Shown: in pieces, positions 1-9,373 of the stretch
How positions within the stretch are numbered: position 1 is the stretch's first letter
How the letters are laid out: each line of letters begins with the position of its first letter
NCBI GenBank assembly: GCA_965267435.1
Contig: OZ253960.1
Coordinates: forward strand, 496,001-560,000
Source: JAWPMT01 sp965267435
GTDB lineage: Bacteria > Bacteroidota > Bacteroidia > Cytophagales > Cyclobacteriaceae
Length of the DNA: 64,000 bases
Direction: 5' to 3'
Notes under the pieces: model-generated
Databases searched by the model: none
What the model was told of the DNA's origin: nothing
What the model saw: the letters and a program-made list of their open reading frames with translations, nothing else
Made by a program: the position numbers and the translations under genes

Positions 1-2497
1 TCTTGGCACGAATACAGTCGTACTCACCGTCACTGATGGCTCCGGCAATCAAGCCGCATGTGCGGCGACGGTGACGGTCGAAGACAACATTGCTCCAAGT
101 TTTACGTGTCCCGGTGACATCACTGTCGCTAACGACCCAGGTGCTTGTGGAGCGGTCGTCGATTTTGAAGCAATCACATCTGACAACTGTAATCTGGCCA
201 TCGTTAACTACAGCCAGGCTCCCGGTACATTCTTCCCGGAGGGAACCACGTACGTCGTAGCAATCGCCATAGATATTTCCGGCAACTCGACCAGTTGTAT
301 CTTCGGCGTGACGGTGGAAGACAATGAGGCCCCGGAAATTATCTCCTGTGCAGACAACGTCATCATAGATGTCGATGCAAACTGCGAAGCCAGCTTGCCT
401 GATATCACCGGAGGATTGATCGCTTCAGATAATTGCAACAGCTTCGTAGTCACTCAAAGTCCCGCTGCGGGAACAACGATTGGCCTTGGCACGACGACAG
501 TCACCATGACCGTCACAGATGATGCCGGAAATTCGTCTATCTGCGAAGTAAATGTGGATGTGCAGGATCAAACCCCTCCCTCCATTAGTTGTCCTGATGA
601 TGTGACGATCACTTGTGACGCGTCCACGGATCCAGCCCTCACCGGGGAAGCCACAGCCAGCGATAATTGTGATGACAACGTGGCCCTGGATTTCGTTGAT
701 TTTGTGAACCCCGGCGCATGTCCCAATGCGTCCACCATCTCTCGTACATGGATGGCCATTGACAATTCTGGAAATTCGAGTGCTTGCATCCAGACGATCA
801 CTGTCGTGGATTGGGAGCCACCATTGGTACCTGCTGATTATCCAGATGATCTTGTCCTGCAATGTGCAAGTGAGGTGCCCGCACCTGTTGATCTGACTGC
901 GGAGGACAATTGCGACAATGCTCCTATTACCGTAAGCCCTACACAGGACATCTCTTACGCTGCAAATGGAGTGGATTTCACGATTATTAGAACGTGGACA
1001 TTTGTCGATGCGTGTGGCAACAGTGCCAGTGTGAGCCAGACAATTGATGTCGAGGACACAACGCCACCAGCTCTCAGTTGCCCAGGCAACATTTTTGTTG
1101 ACAATGACGAGGGTGACTGCGGTGCGACCGTGAACTTTGATTTGCAGGCCACCGACAATTGTGCGGGGGTGGTTATTAACGCATCCCATGCCTCGGGCAG
1201 CTTCTTCCCAGTTGGCGAAACTGAGGTGACGGTAACGGCCATTGACGGCGCTGGAAATACAGACGAATGCTCCTTCACAGTGACGGTAAGTGACAAGACC
1301 CCACCCGTGGCACTGTGTCAGGACCTTACGGTGGCGCTTGACGCTAACGGTTTCGCTGCTATTACCGGAGCGTTTCTGGACGGCGGCTCCTCTGACAACT
1401 GTGGCATCGCAACAGTGGTTGCGAGCAAGACAACCTTCGATTGCAATAACGTCGGCGTAAACGAGGTCAAACTTACAGTTACTGATGCTTCCGGCAATGT
1501 GAGTTCCTGCACAACTAGTGTGACTATTACTGCGACGACAGGCCTCTGCAACGAACCCCCGGTGGCGGTGTGTCAGGATATCACGGTGAATGCTGATGCG
1601 GACTGCCTCGGCCATGCAGAAGCTGTCGATTTCGATGGAGGGTCATCAGACCCAGATGGGGATGCACTGATATTGAGTGTCTCTCCGGAGGGACCATACC
1701 CGCTGGGAACGACGGCGGTTACCCTTACAGTCAGTGACGGGGAGGAGACAAGTACATGCACGGCCACTGTTACTGTGGAGGACAACACACCTCCAGTCCT
1801 TGAGGCGACCGCGGAATGGGCGACGATGTGGCCACCGAATCATAAATTCCGAACTTTCGGTATTGGAGACCTGGGAATCGTAGTGGGTGATAACTGTGCC
1901 GACCTCACAGAAGCTGATGTCACTATTCTCTCCGTGTCCAGCGATGAGCCAGTCGACGAATTGGGCGATGGAAAGACAGACCCGGATATCATCATTGCCT
2001 CAGACTGCCGATCGGTGGATCTCCGAAGCGAAAGATTGGGTAACAGGAATGCCAGGTTCTATACGATTACCGTCGGGGTTTCTGACGGCGTATCTCAGAC
2101 GACAGCTGAGTACAAAGTGGTAGTCGCCCACGATCTATCTGGAAGAGATGCGATTGACGATGGACCCGCTCACGCGGTCACATGCGGAGAATCAGCGAGG
2201 GTGGCATCAGGCGTTGAGGCCATTGAGACCCAGCTCATGGCGACAACAATTTACCCTAACCCCGCTGAAGGTGTATTGCATGTGAGTTTTGCGGCCCAAC
2301 AATCTGAGAACCTGAAGGTTGAGCTCCTTGCTCTTTCTGGTCGAAAAATTAGCACCCTGTTTGATGGCCAGGTAAAAGATGGTCAGGCCTATGAGTGGAC
2401 ATACGATCGGGAGAGTACAGTAAAAGCGGGCCTCTATCTGGTTAGTTTCCAGGGTGACAAGACCCGTGAGGCGTTGAAAGTTTATTTCCGGGATTAA
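1..2497 (+). CDS. HYR-repeat T9SS-secreted surface protein (5' end outside window)
   Basis: The frame is open from base 2, so the start and signal peptide lie to the left. The protein is a string of about eight beta-sandwich HYR modules of roughly 80 residues, each with the typical 'DNC' cysteine and joined by VEDN.APP linkers. Near codons 620-720 is a separate domain with the WPPNHK signature often found with HYR repeats. The last ~75 residues, from TIYPNPAEG to the C-terminus, form a T9SS type A sorting domain (also GLYLVSF), so export through the outer membrane and attachment to or release from the surface is expected. HYR modules are usually adhesive or structural; no catalytic domain is visible in this part. 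The ligand cannot be told. Confidence 0.9.
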   Translation, partial: LGTNTVVLTVTDGSGNQAACAATVTVEDNIAPSFTCPGDITVANDPGACGAVVDFEAITSDNCNLAIVNYSQAPGTFFPEGTTYVVAIAIDISGNSTSCIFGVTVEDNEAPEIISCADNVIIDVDANCEASLPDITGGLIASDNCNSFVVTQSPAAGTTIGLGTTTVTMTVTDDAGNSSICEVNVDVQDQTPPSISCPDDVTITCDASTDPALTGEATASDNCDDNVALDFVDFVNPGACPNASTISRTWMAIDNSGNSSACIQTITVVDWEPPLVPADYPDDLVLQCASEVPAPVDLTAEDNCDNAPITVSPTQDISYAANGVDFTIIRTWTFVDACGNSASVSQTIDVEDTTPPALSCPGNIFVDNDEGDCGATVNFDLQATDNCAGVVINASHASGSFFPVGETEVTVTAIDGAGNTDECSFTVTVSDKTPPVALCQDLTVALDANGFAAITGAFLDGGSSDNCGIATVVASKTTFDCNNVGVNEVKLTVTDASGNVSSCTTSVTITATTGLCNEPPVAVCQDITVNADADCLGHAEAVDFDGGSSDPDGDALILSVSPEGPYPLGTTAVTLTVSDGEETSTCTATVTVEDNTPPVLEATAEWATMWPPNHKFRTFGIGDLGIVVGDNCADLTEADVTILSVSSDEPVDELGDGKTDPDIIIASDCRSVDLRSERLGNRNARFYTITVGVSDGVSQTTAEYKVVVAHDLSGRDAIDDGPAHAVTCGESARVASGVEAIETQLMATTIYPNPAEGVLHVSFAAQQSENLKVELLALSGRKISTLFDGQVKDGQAYEWTYDRESTVKAGLYLVSFQGDKTREALKVYFRD

Positions 2498-2522
2498 TCA
2501 TCCATGGAGTCATTGAAAATAG

Positions 2523-2552
2523 AAGGCGATCCATTTTGGGTCGCCTTTTTTT
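2523..2552 (+). terminator. Rho-independent terminator after the HYR gene
   Basis: Ten-base-pair stem (2523-2532 with 2538-2547, one T-G wobble), 5-nt loop, then a run of T to 2552. It lies 25 nt after the HYR stop codon and just before the end of the convergent madM gene at 2573. On the minus strand the hairpin is followed only by a weak T-rich tract, so two-way action is possible but less sure. Confidence 0.85.
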
Positions 2553-2572
2553 AATTCGACCCCTTTCGCTCT

Positions 2573-3313
2573 TCACAGTAGGGTCATCACCAACCAATAC
2601 AAGATCGAAGGACATAGCAAGACACCCAAACCTGTATAGAATGTGGCCGTCATCGCGCCGTAAGGTACCAGCTTGGGATCTGTCGCTGCGAGTCCTGCAG
2701 CGACGCCACTGGTCGTGCCGATCAAACCGCCAAAAACCATCGCCGACGCCGGGTTATCCAATTCGGTCCTTTCTGCCGTGATGGGCGTAATAATCGTCAC
2801 GAAGATCGTCTTTACAACTCCCGCCGCGATGCTTATGGCAATCACCTCGGAGGAAGCCCCAATGGCCGCGCCGGTGACCGGTCCGACGATGTAGGTACAG
2901 GCACCAGCGGCAATGGTGGTCACGCTGACCGGGTCGTCGTAACCCATCGCGACTGCAATGATGGCACCCAAGGTGAAAGTCAAAATCACGCCAGCGAATA
3001 GGGACACAATCCCCGCCATGCCTGTTTTTCGTAATTCGTCGAAATTGGCGCCCATGGCTGTGGCTACGATAGAAAAGTCCCGAAGCATCGAGCCGCCGAG
3101 TAGCGCCAGGCCTCCCAGAACTGGAAAATCCGCCAGCCCCTTGCTACCTCCAAAATAGGCGAGCACCAATGCAGCGGCGATGGCAAGTGCTACGCCAGGG
3201 ACCTTCAGGGGCAATTTCTTCGCGAGTGCTGCACTCAGCCAAATGCCCAAACCCACAAAGAGAAAGGCCGTGACGAAATCATTTTTGATCAGGACCTTTT
3301 CAAGAATCTCCAT
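2573..3313 (-). CDS. madM: Malonate transporter subunit MadM
   Basis: A 246-residue, very hydrophobic protein with about seven to eight membrane segments and glycine-rich stretches such as GACTYIVGPVTGAAIGA. It matches the MadM half of the two-subunit malonate:Na+ symporter first described in Malonomonas rubra. It overlaps the end of madL by 14 nt, so the two are probably translationally coupled; together with malonyl-CoA synthetase upstream they form an uptake-and-activation set. It is the last gene of the minus-strand run that begins near 11731. Family assignment is from recognition of both paired subunits and their order. Confidence 0.85.
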   Translation of the reverse strand: MEILEKVLIKNDFVTAFLFVGLGIWLSAALAKKLPLKVPGVALAIAAALVLAYFGGSKGLADFPVLGGLALLGGSMLRDFSIVATAMGANFDELRKTGMAGIVSLFAGVILTFTLGAIIAVAMGYDDPVSVTTIAAGACTYIVGPVTGAAIGASSEVIAISIAAGVVKTIFVTIITPITAERTELDNPASAMVFGGLIGTTSGVAAGLAATDPKLVPYGAMTATFYTGLGVLLCPSILYWLVMTLL

Positions 3314-3662
3314 GGCCTTTCGACAATTTGGTCAGTACGGGAATAAGGAAGTACAGAAACCCGGTAGCCAGGATCCCTGCTACGATGGCAACCATCCCCC
3401 CTGAGAGGGCTGCCTTCACGTTTTGTGTTGCCGACATCGCCACTACGATAGGAATGTACATACTGCTCCAGAAAATGATACCTGCATTGACCTGCGTATC
3501 CATGAATTGTTGATACCTGGTGTTGACAAGAATGAGCAATACCATGCCAAACCCAACGCCGCCGATATTCCCACCAATACCTGTGAGAAAGCCCAGGTAA
3601 TTGCCAATCAACTGACCGATGAGATAGCAGGCCGCCAGTAGGGCCACGCCGTAGATTTTCAT
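3300..3662 (-). CDS. madL: Malonate transporter subunit MadL
   Basis: A 120-residue membrane protein with about four hydrophobic segments and a GIGGNIGGVGFGM stretch typical of MadL. Its ATG overlaps the TGA of the synthetase gene (ATGA junction at 3659-3662) and its 3' end overlaps madM, which fits one transcript making a stoichiometric transporter. MadL and MadM together are expected in the inner membrane, importing malonate with sodium. The charged tail TKLSKGHGDS is presumably cytoplasmic. Confidence 0.87.
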   Translation of the reverse strand: MKIYGVALLAACYLIGQLIGNYLGFLTGIGGNIGGVGFGMVLLILVNTRYQQFMDTQVNAGIIFWSSMYIPIVVAMSATQNVKAALSGGMVAIVAGILATGFLYFLIPVLTKLSKGHGDS

Positions 3663-5116
3663 GTAAACAGTTCCTTTACTTTCTTTTTTGTCACCTTCCC
3701 CATGGCGTTTCTGGGCAGTTCTTCGACCTCCAGGAATCGGCGAGGCATCTTGTAAGATGGTAGTTTTTTTGATAGGAAGGTCTTCAGATCATTCATATCA
3801 ACGCCGGCTGCGACCATTGCCGCTGAGACGATCTCGCCCCATTCTTCGTCGTCCACACCGACTACGGCACAGTCGGAAATGCCGTCGAAGGACCTCAAAG
3901 CCTCTTCAATTTCAAGTGCTGAGATCTTGTATCCCCCTGATTTGATGATGTCTACGGACCTGCGGCCCAAAATTCGGTAATATCCGTCCCGGTAATCAGC
4001 CACGTCGCCGGTTTTGAACCAGCCCTCCTCGGAGAACGCTTCGGCGGTAGCTTCGGGCTTCCCCCAGTACTCCGAAAAGACGTTGGGGCCTTTGACGAAG
4101 ATTTCACCGTGCTCATCGGCTGGAGATTCATGATCAAGCTTGATCTGGACACCAGGCAGAGGCTGCCCAATATGCCCGGGTCGCCTTTCGCCATTCAATG
4201 GATTGCTTATCGCCATACCCATCTCCGTCATGCCATATCGCTCCAGTAGTGTGTGTCCGGATATTTCTTTCCATTTGGCAAGCGTACTCACGGGAAGGGC
4301 GGCCGATCCCGAGACCATCAATCGGAGTTTGCCAAGGGCCCTCGAAATGGCCGCTTGACGATCATTGCCGTAGGATTCCCACCGATTGATCAATTTGTAA
4401 TAGATCGTGGGGACGGCCATGAAGAGGGTCAATTTGCTGTCTAATACGAGATCGAAGACCTCGTCCTCAGCAAACCGCGGGAGGAAATGACATCGAGCAC
4501 CACTGTACAATGCGCAGCTCACGACGTTGATGATGCCGTGGACATGGTGGAGAGGTAGGATATTGACTATCGAGTCGTCTTGTGTCCAACCCCAGGAGTC
4601 TACCAACATCTTGATCTGCGCCTCGATCATCTGGTGAGTGGATACGACCCCTTTAGGCTGGCCCGTTGTGCCGCTGGTGTAGAGGATCATGGCCCTGCGC
4701 TCCGGGGAGAGTGTAGGCAACTGGACCCGATTGGCGGGAAATTCCTTGGGGATTGGTAAGATGTTTTCAGTGCCGGCCAGTGGCGATATTTTGTCCCTGA
4801 AATCTTCCGAGATCAGGATCAGCGAGACATCGGTATCCTCGAGAATGTATTGGATGGATTCGGCAGGATGGGAGGGATGCAGTGGGACGACGATTCCGCC
4901 CGCCCGCCAGATGGCCCATTGCCCGACGACGTAGTCGATGCCTGGCGTCGCCAGGAGACAAATTCTCTTTTCCTTGAGGTCATCGGCGATGCCCAGGATC
5001 GAACCAGCGAATGATGCCGACGCATCTATCAGGTACTGGTAGGAGTAGTCCTTTCCCTGGGAGCTGATCGCGACGCGATCTGAGAATTGTTCTGCGCTGC
5101 TCAGTAGGTGATGCAT
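3659..5116 (-). CDS. matB: Malonyl-CoA synthetase (MatB-type acyl-CoA ligase)
   Basis: A 485-residue ANL-superfamily ligase. The nucleotide loop YTSGTTGQPKG (near residue 149), the ERYGMTEMG motif and the C-terminal lysine region (residues 465-478, NAMGKVTKKK) are all present. The segment NPLNGERRPGHIG followed by PLPGV is characteristic of MatB enzymes rather than acetyl- or long-chain acyl-CoA synthetases. Expected reaction: malonate + ATP + CoA to malonyl-CoA + AMP + PPi, in the cytoplasm. The linkage to madL/madM strongly supports malonate as substrate. It starts 22 nt after the RND pump stop, so it could be co-transcribed with the efflux genes. Methylmalonate is a possible second substrate. 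Confidence 0.87.
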   Translation of the reverse strand: MHHLLSSAEQFSDRVAISSQGKDYSYQYLIDASASFAGSILGIADDLKEKRICLLATPGIDYVVGQWAIWRAGGIVVPLHPSHPAESIQYILEDTDVSLILISEDFRDKISPLAGTENILPIPKEFPANRVQLPTLSPERRAMILYTSGTTGQPKGVVSTHQMIEAQIKMLVDSWGWTQDDSIVNILPLHHVHGIINVVSCALYSGARCHFLPRFAEDEVFDLVLDSKLTLFMAVPTIYYKLINRWESYGNDRQAAISRALGKLRLMVSGSAALPVSTLAKWKEISGHTLLERYGMTEMGMAISNPLNGERRPGHIGQPLPGVQIKLDHESPADEHGEIFVKGPNVFSEYWGKPEATAEAFSEEGWFKTGDVADYRDGYYRILGRRSVDIIKSGGYKISALEIEEALRSFDGISDCAVVGVDDEEWGEIVSAAMVAAGVDMNDLKTFLSKKLPSYKMPRRFLEVEELPRNAMGKVTKKKVKELFT

Positions 5117-5138
5117 GGGTCACTCTGTTTTGCCATGA

Positions 5139-8100
5139 TCAATCCTCCAATTGGGAGTGGTCAAATTCGTGGCCTTTGTAGCTTACTCTGAAGAGAATGC
5201 TGAAAAACGAGGGGATGAATATTAGAGTTATTATCGTACCGAAAAGCAGCCCCACCATGATCGACACCGCCATTCCTTCCCACATTTCACCGCCGCTGAG
5301 ATACAGGGGAATCAGCCCAAGCACTGTAGTGAATGTAGCCAGCAAAATAGGCCTGAATCGTTGTAGGCAGGCTACGATGATGGCATCCTGGATCACCCTA
5401 CCAAAGTCTCGCTGCTCGATCTCGATCCGGTCGATCAGTACGATGGCATTGTTGATGACAATTCCGAAAAGTGAGATCACTCCGAGGAAAGGCATGAATC
5501 CAAAAGGCTCCTGAAAAACGAGCAACCCCAGCACTACGCCAATGACGCCAAGAGGAATGGTGCTGACGACGATCGTCATCTTGCGGAAGGAGTTGAACTG
5601 GATGATCAATAGCAGCAGGATGATGAAGCCGGAAAGGGGCAAATACTTGATGACGGCACCCATGTTTTCCGCCGTATTCTTTGCATCTCCACCCAACTCA
5701 TAAGTGTAGCCTGCAGGCCATTCCGCTTGTTGCTCATTGAGCCATGGCGTGATGACGCCCATGATTTGGGAGGCGTTACCATCTTCACGGATCTCGCTGG
5801 AAACGTTGATGGTCCGAAACAGGTCCAGGCGTCGGATCTTCCCGTATTGCCATTCGGGGACGACGTTGGCCAACTGGATGAGCGGCACACTTTTTCCGTT
5901 GCTTTGGCTGAAAACGTTCAGCGTTTGTAGTGAGGCGATCGTCTGCTGTTGGCTGCTGCTGCTTCGCATGATGATCGGTATCGACTTGTCATCTTCGCGA
6001 AATTCCCCCGTTTGGAACCCATCGAGCACCGTGCGCAGCGAGATAGCGATGTCCTGACTCGTGATGCCAGCCGATTGGGCCCTCGCCTGGTCGATGTTGA
6101 TGATGAACTTCTTACTCTTGGGACCCCAGTCGTCCTTTACGTTTTTCGTACCCTTCACCTGCGATAGCCGCATTTTGATCTGCTCCGACAGTCGACTGAG
6201 TACATCGGGGTCGTCGCCAGAGACCTTGATCTCAATGGGTGTCCCACCTCCACCACCAGCGAGTGCGGATACCTTAATGTCGGCGTCAGGGAATGCGTCG
6301 AAACAGTAGGCGTCGACCATGGTAATGACGTCATTGTTGTATGTGGCGTTCGAGGTGTTGACCAGTAGGTGCGCATAACTGGAGTTGGCTTCATCTGGCT
6401 GATAGCCGAGGTCGTAAGACTCAGGACCCTGACCGATGTAGGAGGACCAGTTGAGTATGCCCTGCGCCCTGCTTTCGTTGACTTGCAATGAGTCGATGAA
6501 AAACTGTTCAATGCCACGTACGACTTCAGTCGTTCTTTCGATGCGTGTCCCCTCCGACAGGTTGATGTCGACGGTGATCATATTTCTGTCGCTGTCAGGG
6601 AAGAAGACAAACGGAATGATCGTGAAACCAAACATCGCCAGGAAGAACACCACGATGATAGCGCCAAGGATGAAGTACTTCAGACGGAGACTGACCAAAA
6701 TGGCTCCCTGGTAGTAGCCCTTCAACCAATTGATGAATCGATCGATAAAGCTTGCCTTGCTCTCTCCCTTGGGAGGGATCTTCATGAAGAGAAAGCAGAA
6801 GAGCGTGATGACCGTCAGGGCAATGAACCATGAGGAGAGCAACGCCAGGGAGATCACAACAAATACTGGCCCCACAATATCGCCCATGGTGGTCTCCGCC
6901 ATGTAGAAGGCGAGGAATGCCGCCGATGTTGTCAGTGTCGAAATGAGCAGCGGGGTAAATAATTCTGAGCAAGCCTGGATGGCTGCATCTTTTGCTTTGA
7001 TGCCACCTTCCATCTTAACCATGATGGTTTCTGCTACGACGATGGCGTTATCGACCATCATGCCCAGGGCCATGATCAGGGCGGCGAGTGTCACCTGGTT
7101 GAGGCCCATGTCGATGAGGCCCATCAGCATCAGCGTCATAATCGTTACTATCGGGATCAGGCTGGCGATGATCCCCCCCGTTCGAAGACCCAGGAATAGC
7201 AGCATTACTGCCAGGACAATGCCAATCGCCTGGCCGAGGTTTACGATGAAGTCGCTGATCTTGAAATCGATGTAATGGTCCAGCGAGGACAGCCTTTCTA
7301 TCGACAAACCAATGGGTAGCTTCGCCTGCCATTCTGCCACGACCCTGTCCACTTCCAAACCGAGGTTGATGATATTGGCACCCTGCTTAAGGTTGACATG
7401 CAATGACAGCGCGTTCTTGCCATTGACGCGGATGAGCTGCTTCGAGGGCGTGATGTAGCCTTTTGTGATGCGTGTGATATCCTCGAGATAGATCAACTGA
7501 CCTTGTCTCCCCACGGGAATGAGGGTGCGCCGGAGGTCGGCCAGGTCGGCGAAGTTACCGGAGGGTTCCAGAATGATGCGCTCGTCCTCCATGTTGATCT
7601 GCCCACCGGATGACAGGATGTTGAGGGACGAGATGATACCCTGAAGCATCGTGGATGTCAACCCATATTCCTTCAACACTGCGTCCTGGTATTCGATAAA
7701 GACCCGCTCGTCCTGAACACCTCCGATCACCACTTTGGCGGCGTCTGGTAGCTTGATGAGCTGGTCGCGCATGTCGTCAGCATACTCTTTCATTTCCGCG
7801 TAAGAGAAGCCGTCGCTGATCATGCCCACCACGATGCCATAGACTTCCCCAATGCCATCGTCATCGAGTTTCGGAGTAACTCCTTCAGGCAGCCCCTCCA
7901 GTGAGTTGAGCTTGCGGCGGAGCCGGTCCCATACACTTTGCAAGTCTTCCGGCTTTACTTCGTCTTTCAAGGTGACAGAGACGACAGACAGCCCGGTGCG
8001 AGAGGTACTCGTGACTTCTTTCAATTCTGGGAGCTCCTGGGAGACCTTTTCGATTTTGTCGGTCACCAACTGTTCGACCCGTTCAGGGCTGGCACCTGGA

Positions 8101-8252
8101 AACTCCGAGATCACGTTGGCCACGCGCACCGTGTAGGGAGGCATACTGTCTCGCGAGAGGTTCTGGTAGGAGAAGAAGCCCATCAGGATGATGGTGCCCA
8201 GCATCATGAATGTGATGCGATTCTTTTCGATCGAGAACTGAGTAAGGTTCAT
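5139..8252 (-). CDS. RND efflux transporter permease (pump 1)
   Basis: 1037 residues, full AcrB/CzcA length, with the usual two halves of one plus five membrane segments and a large periplasmic loop each. The N-terminus (IEKNRITFMM, then FPGASPERVE) is standard for the superfamily. In TM4 the AcrB 'DD' pair is D401-N402 (MVDNAIVV), and in TM10 the AcrB Lys940 position is Asn934 (GIVINNAIVLID). This layout is seen in a distinct RND subfamily and suggests a changed proton relay compared with pump 2. The adaptor gene lies 16 nt upstream and the TolC-type gene before that, so a complete tripartite system is encoded. Substrate unknown. Confidence 0.9.
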   Translation of the reverse strand: MNLTQFSIEKNRITFMMLGTIILMGFFSYQNLSRDSMPPYTVRVANVISEFPGASPERVEQLVTDKIEKVSQELPELKEVTSTSRTGLSVVSVTLKDEVKPEDLQSVWDRLRRKLNSLEGLPEGVTPKLDDDGIGEVYGIVVGMISDGFSYAEMKEYADDMRDQLIKLPDAAKVVIGGVQDERVFIEYQDAVLKEYGLTSTMLQGIISSLNILSSGGQINMEDERIILEPSGNFADLADLRRTLIPVGRQGQLIYLEDITRITKGYITPSKQLIRVNGKNALSLHVNLKQGANIINLGLEVDRVVAEWQAKLPIGLSIERLSSLDHYIDFKISDFIVNLGQAIGIVLAVMLLFLGLRTGGIIASLIPIVTIMTLMLMGLIDMGLNQVTLAALIMALGMMVDNAIVVAETIMVKMEGGIKAKDAAIQACSELFTPLLISTLTTSAAFLAFYMAETTMGDIVGPVFVVISLALLSSWFIALTVITLFCFLFMKIPPKGESKASFIDRFINWLKGYYQGAILVSLRLKYFILGAIIVVFFLAMFGFTIIPFVFFPDSDRNMITVDINLSEGTRIERTTEVVRGIEQFFIDSLQVNESRAQGILNWSSYIGQGPESYDLGYQPDEANSSYAHLLVNTSNATYNNDVITMVDAYCFDAFPDADIKVSALAGGGGGTPIEIKVSGDDPDVLSRLSEQIKMRLSQVKGTKNVKDDWGPKSKKFIINIDQARAQSAGITSQDIAISLRTVLDGFQTGEFREDDKSIPIIMRSSSSQQQTIASLQTLNVFSQSNGKSVPLIQLANVVPEWQYGKIRRLDLFRTINVSSEIREDGNASQIMGVITPWLNEQQAEWPAGYTYELGGDAKNTAENMGAVIKYLPLSGFIILLLLIIQFNSFRKMTIVVSTIPLGVIGVVLGLLVFQEPFGFMPFLGVISLFGIVINNAIVLIDRIEIEQRDFGRVIQDAIIVACLQRFRPILLATFTTVLGLIPLYLSGGEMWEGMAVSIMVGLLFGTIITLIFIPSFFSILFRVSYKGHEFDHSQLED

Positions 8253-8268
8253 AAAATTCCTACGTTGC

Positions 8269-9363
8269 TTATTTCAACCTTACTTGCTGCCCATCCAACA
8301 GTGACTGCAATCCTGCTGTCGCAATTTTGCTCCCTTCCGGTAGACCTTCCAATACTTCGAAGCCAGCGGTGGTTAAGCTGCCCAATTGGATGTACTGCTT
8401 GCTTACAGTGGTTTCCTGCCCACCTTCGTTGATGAGGAAGACATATCTGCCCTGGCTATCCTCGCCAACACTTTTTGCTGGAACGATCAGGTACTTGTCG
8501 CTGATGGTATTGAGGTCGATAGAGACCGTCGCCGCCATGCCGGCCTTGATCTCATCACCTGCCTCCTTGATAGAAACCTTTACCGGGTAGGTCGAGGTGC
8601 TGGGATCCACCGCCGGAGAGATTTCACTGATGAACCCTTCGTAGGGCTGGCTGGAGAGGGCCGGGAAATTGATGGTGACCGACATGTCCAGTTCCAGGTC
8701 GTTGATAACTCCTTCGGGCACACCAAGGTCGATGATCATCTTTTCCCCAGCATTGAGGACGGCGACGACCTGGCCCGGAGACACGTTTTCATCTACCTCC
8801 GCGGAGACGTTGGCAATGACGCCATTGTCCGGCGCGCGCAGGATGCCGTAATTAATTTGCTCCTGTTGGATCTGCACACTTCGCTCGGCTGACTCGAATC
8901 CGCTGAGTGCATTCTGATAGGCATTCTTGGCATTTTCGAAGTTGCTGAGAGAAGCACTGCCTTTTTCGTAGAGGGAGCGCACGCGGTCATAATTGAGCTC
9001 CGAGGTCTTCATTTGCGATTCAGCACTGCGAAGAGAGGCGAGAGCCTGTTCGTAAGCGAGTCGTGCTGCCACATTGTCTAGCCTCGCCAGTAGCTGGCCT
9101 TTTCTCACCCTCTGGCCGAGGTCCATGTCGAATAATGTGATGATGCCGCTACTTCGAAAGCTCAGGTTGATCACGAGGTCGGTTTGGGCTGTGCCGTTAA
9201 ATTCTCTCACCGCCGACGCTCCGCCATATTGTACTTGCTCGTACATGACCGGGCGCAGGATCGGGGCGGACTCTTCGGTTTTGCTTCCACAGCCTGCTGA
9301 CAGGACCATGAGAAGCACCAAAGCGAGTGAGCGGAGTTGGTTATGGTTGGTTTCGGATATCAT
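8269..9363 (-). CDS. RND periplasmic adaptor (membrane fusion) lipoprotein, pump 1
   Basis: I chose the ATG at 9363, 10 nt after the TolC-type stop codon, because it gives a clean lipoprotein signal (SLALVLLMVLSAGC); a longer frame has no sensible signal. The product is 364 residues: lipoyl/barrel-sandwich halves around an alpha-helical hairpin (roughly residues 90-170, rich in Ala, Gln and Ser), then beta-barrel and membrane-proximal domains ending LDGQQVRLK. It should sit in the periplasm, lipid-anchored to the inner membrane, linking the pump to the outer-membrane channel. Confidence 0.9.
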   Translation of the reverse strand: MISETNHNQLRSLALVLLMVLSAGCGSKTEESAPILRPVMYEQVQYGGASAVREFNGTAQTDLVINLSFRSSGIITLFDMDLGQRVRKGQLLARLDNVAARLAYEQALASLRSAESQMKTSELNYDRVRSLYEKGSASLSNFENAKNAYQNALSGFESAERSVQIQQEQINYGILRAPDNGVIANVSAEVDENVSPGQVVAVLNAGEKMIIDLGVPEGVINDLELDMSVTINFPALSSQPYEGFISEISPAVDPSTSTYPVKVSIKEAGDEIKAGMAATVSIDLNTISDKYLIVPAKSVGEDSQGRYVFLINEGGQETTVSKQYIQLGSLTTAGFEVLEGLPEGSKIATAGLQSLLDGQQVRLK

Positions 9364-9373
9364 AAGTCGGTTG

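Noticed and set aside
425..1615. Long minus-strand open frame (396 codons) inside the HYR gene
   Set aside because: It lies opposite a well-supported repeat protein, has no domain, signal or start context, and is a by-product of repetitive GC-rich codons on the other strand.
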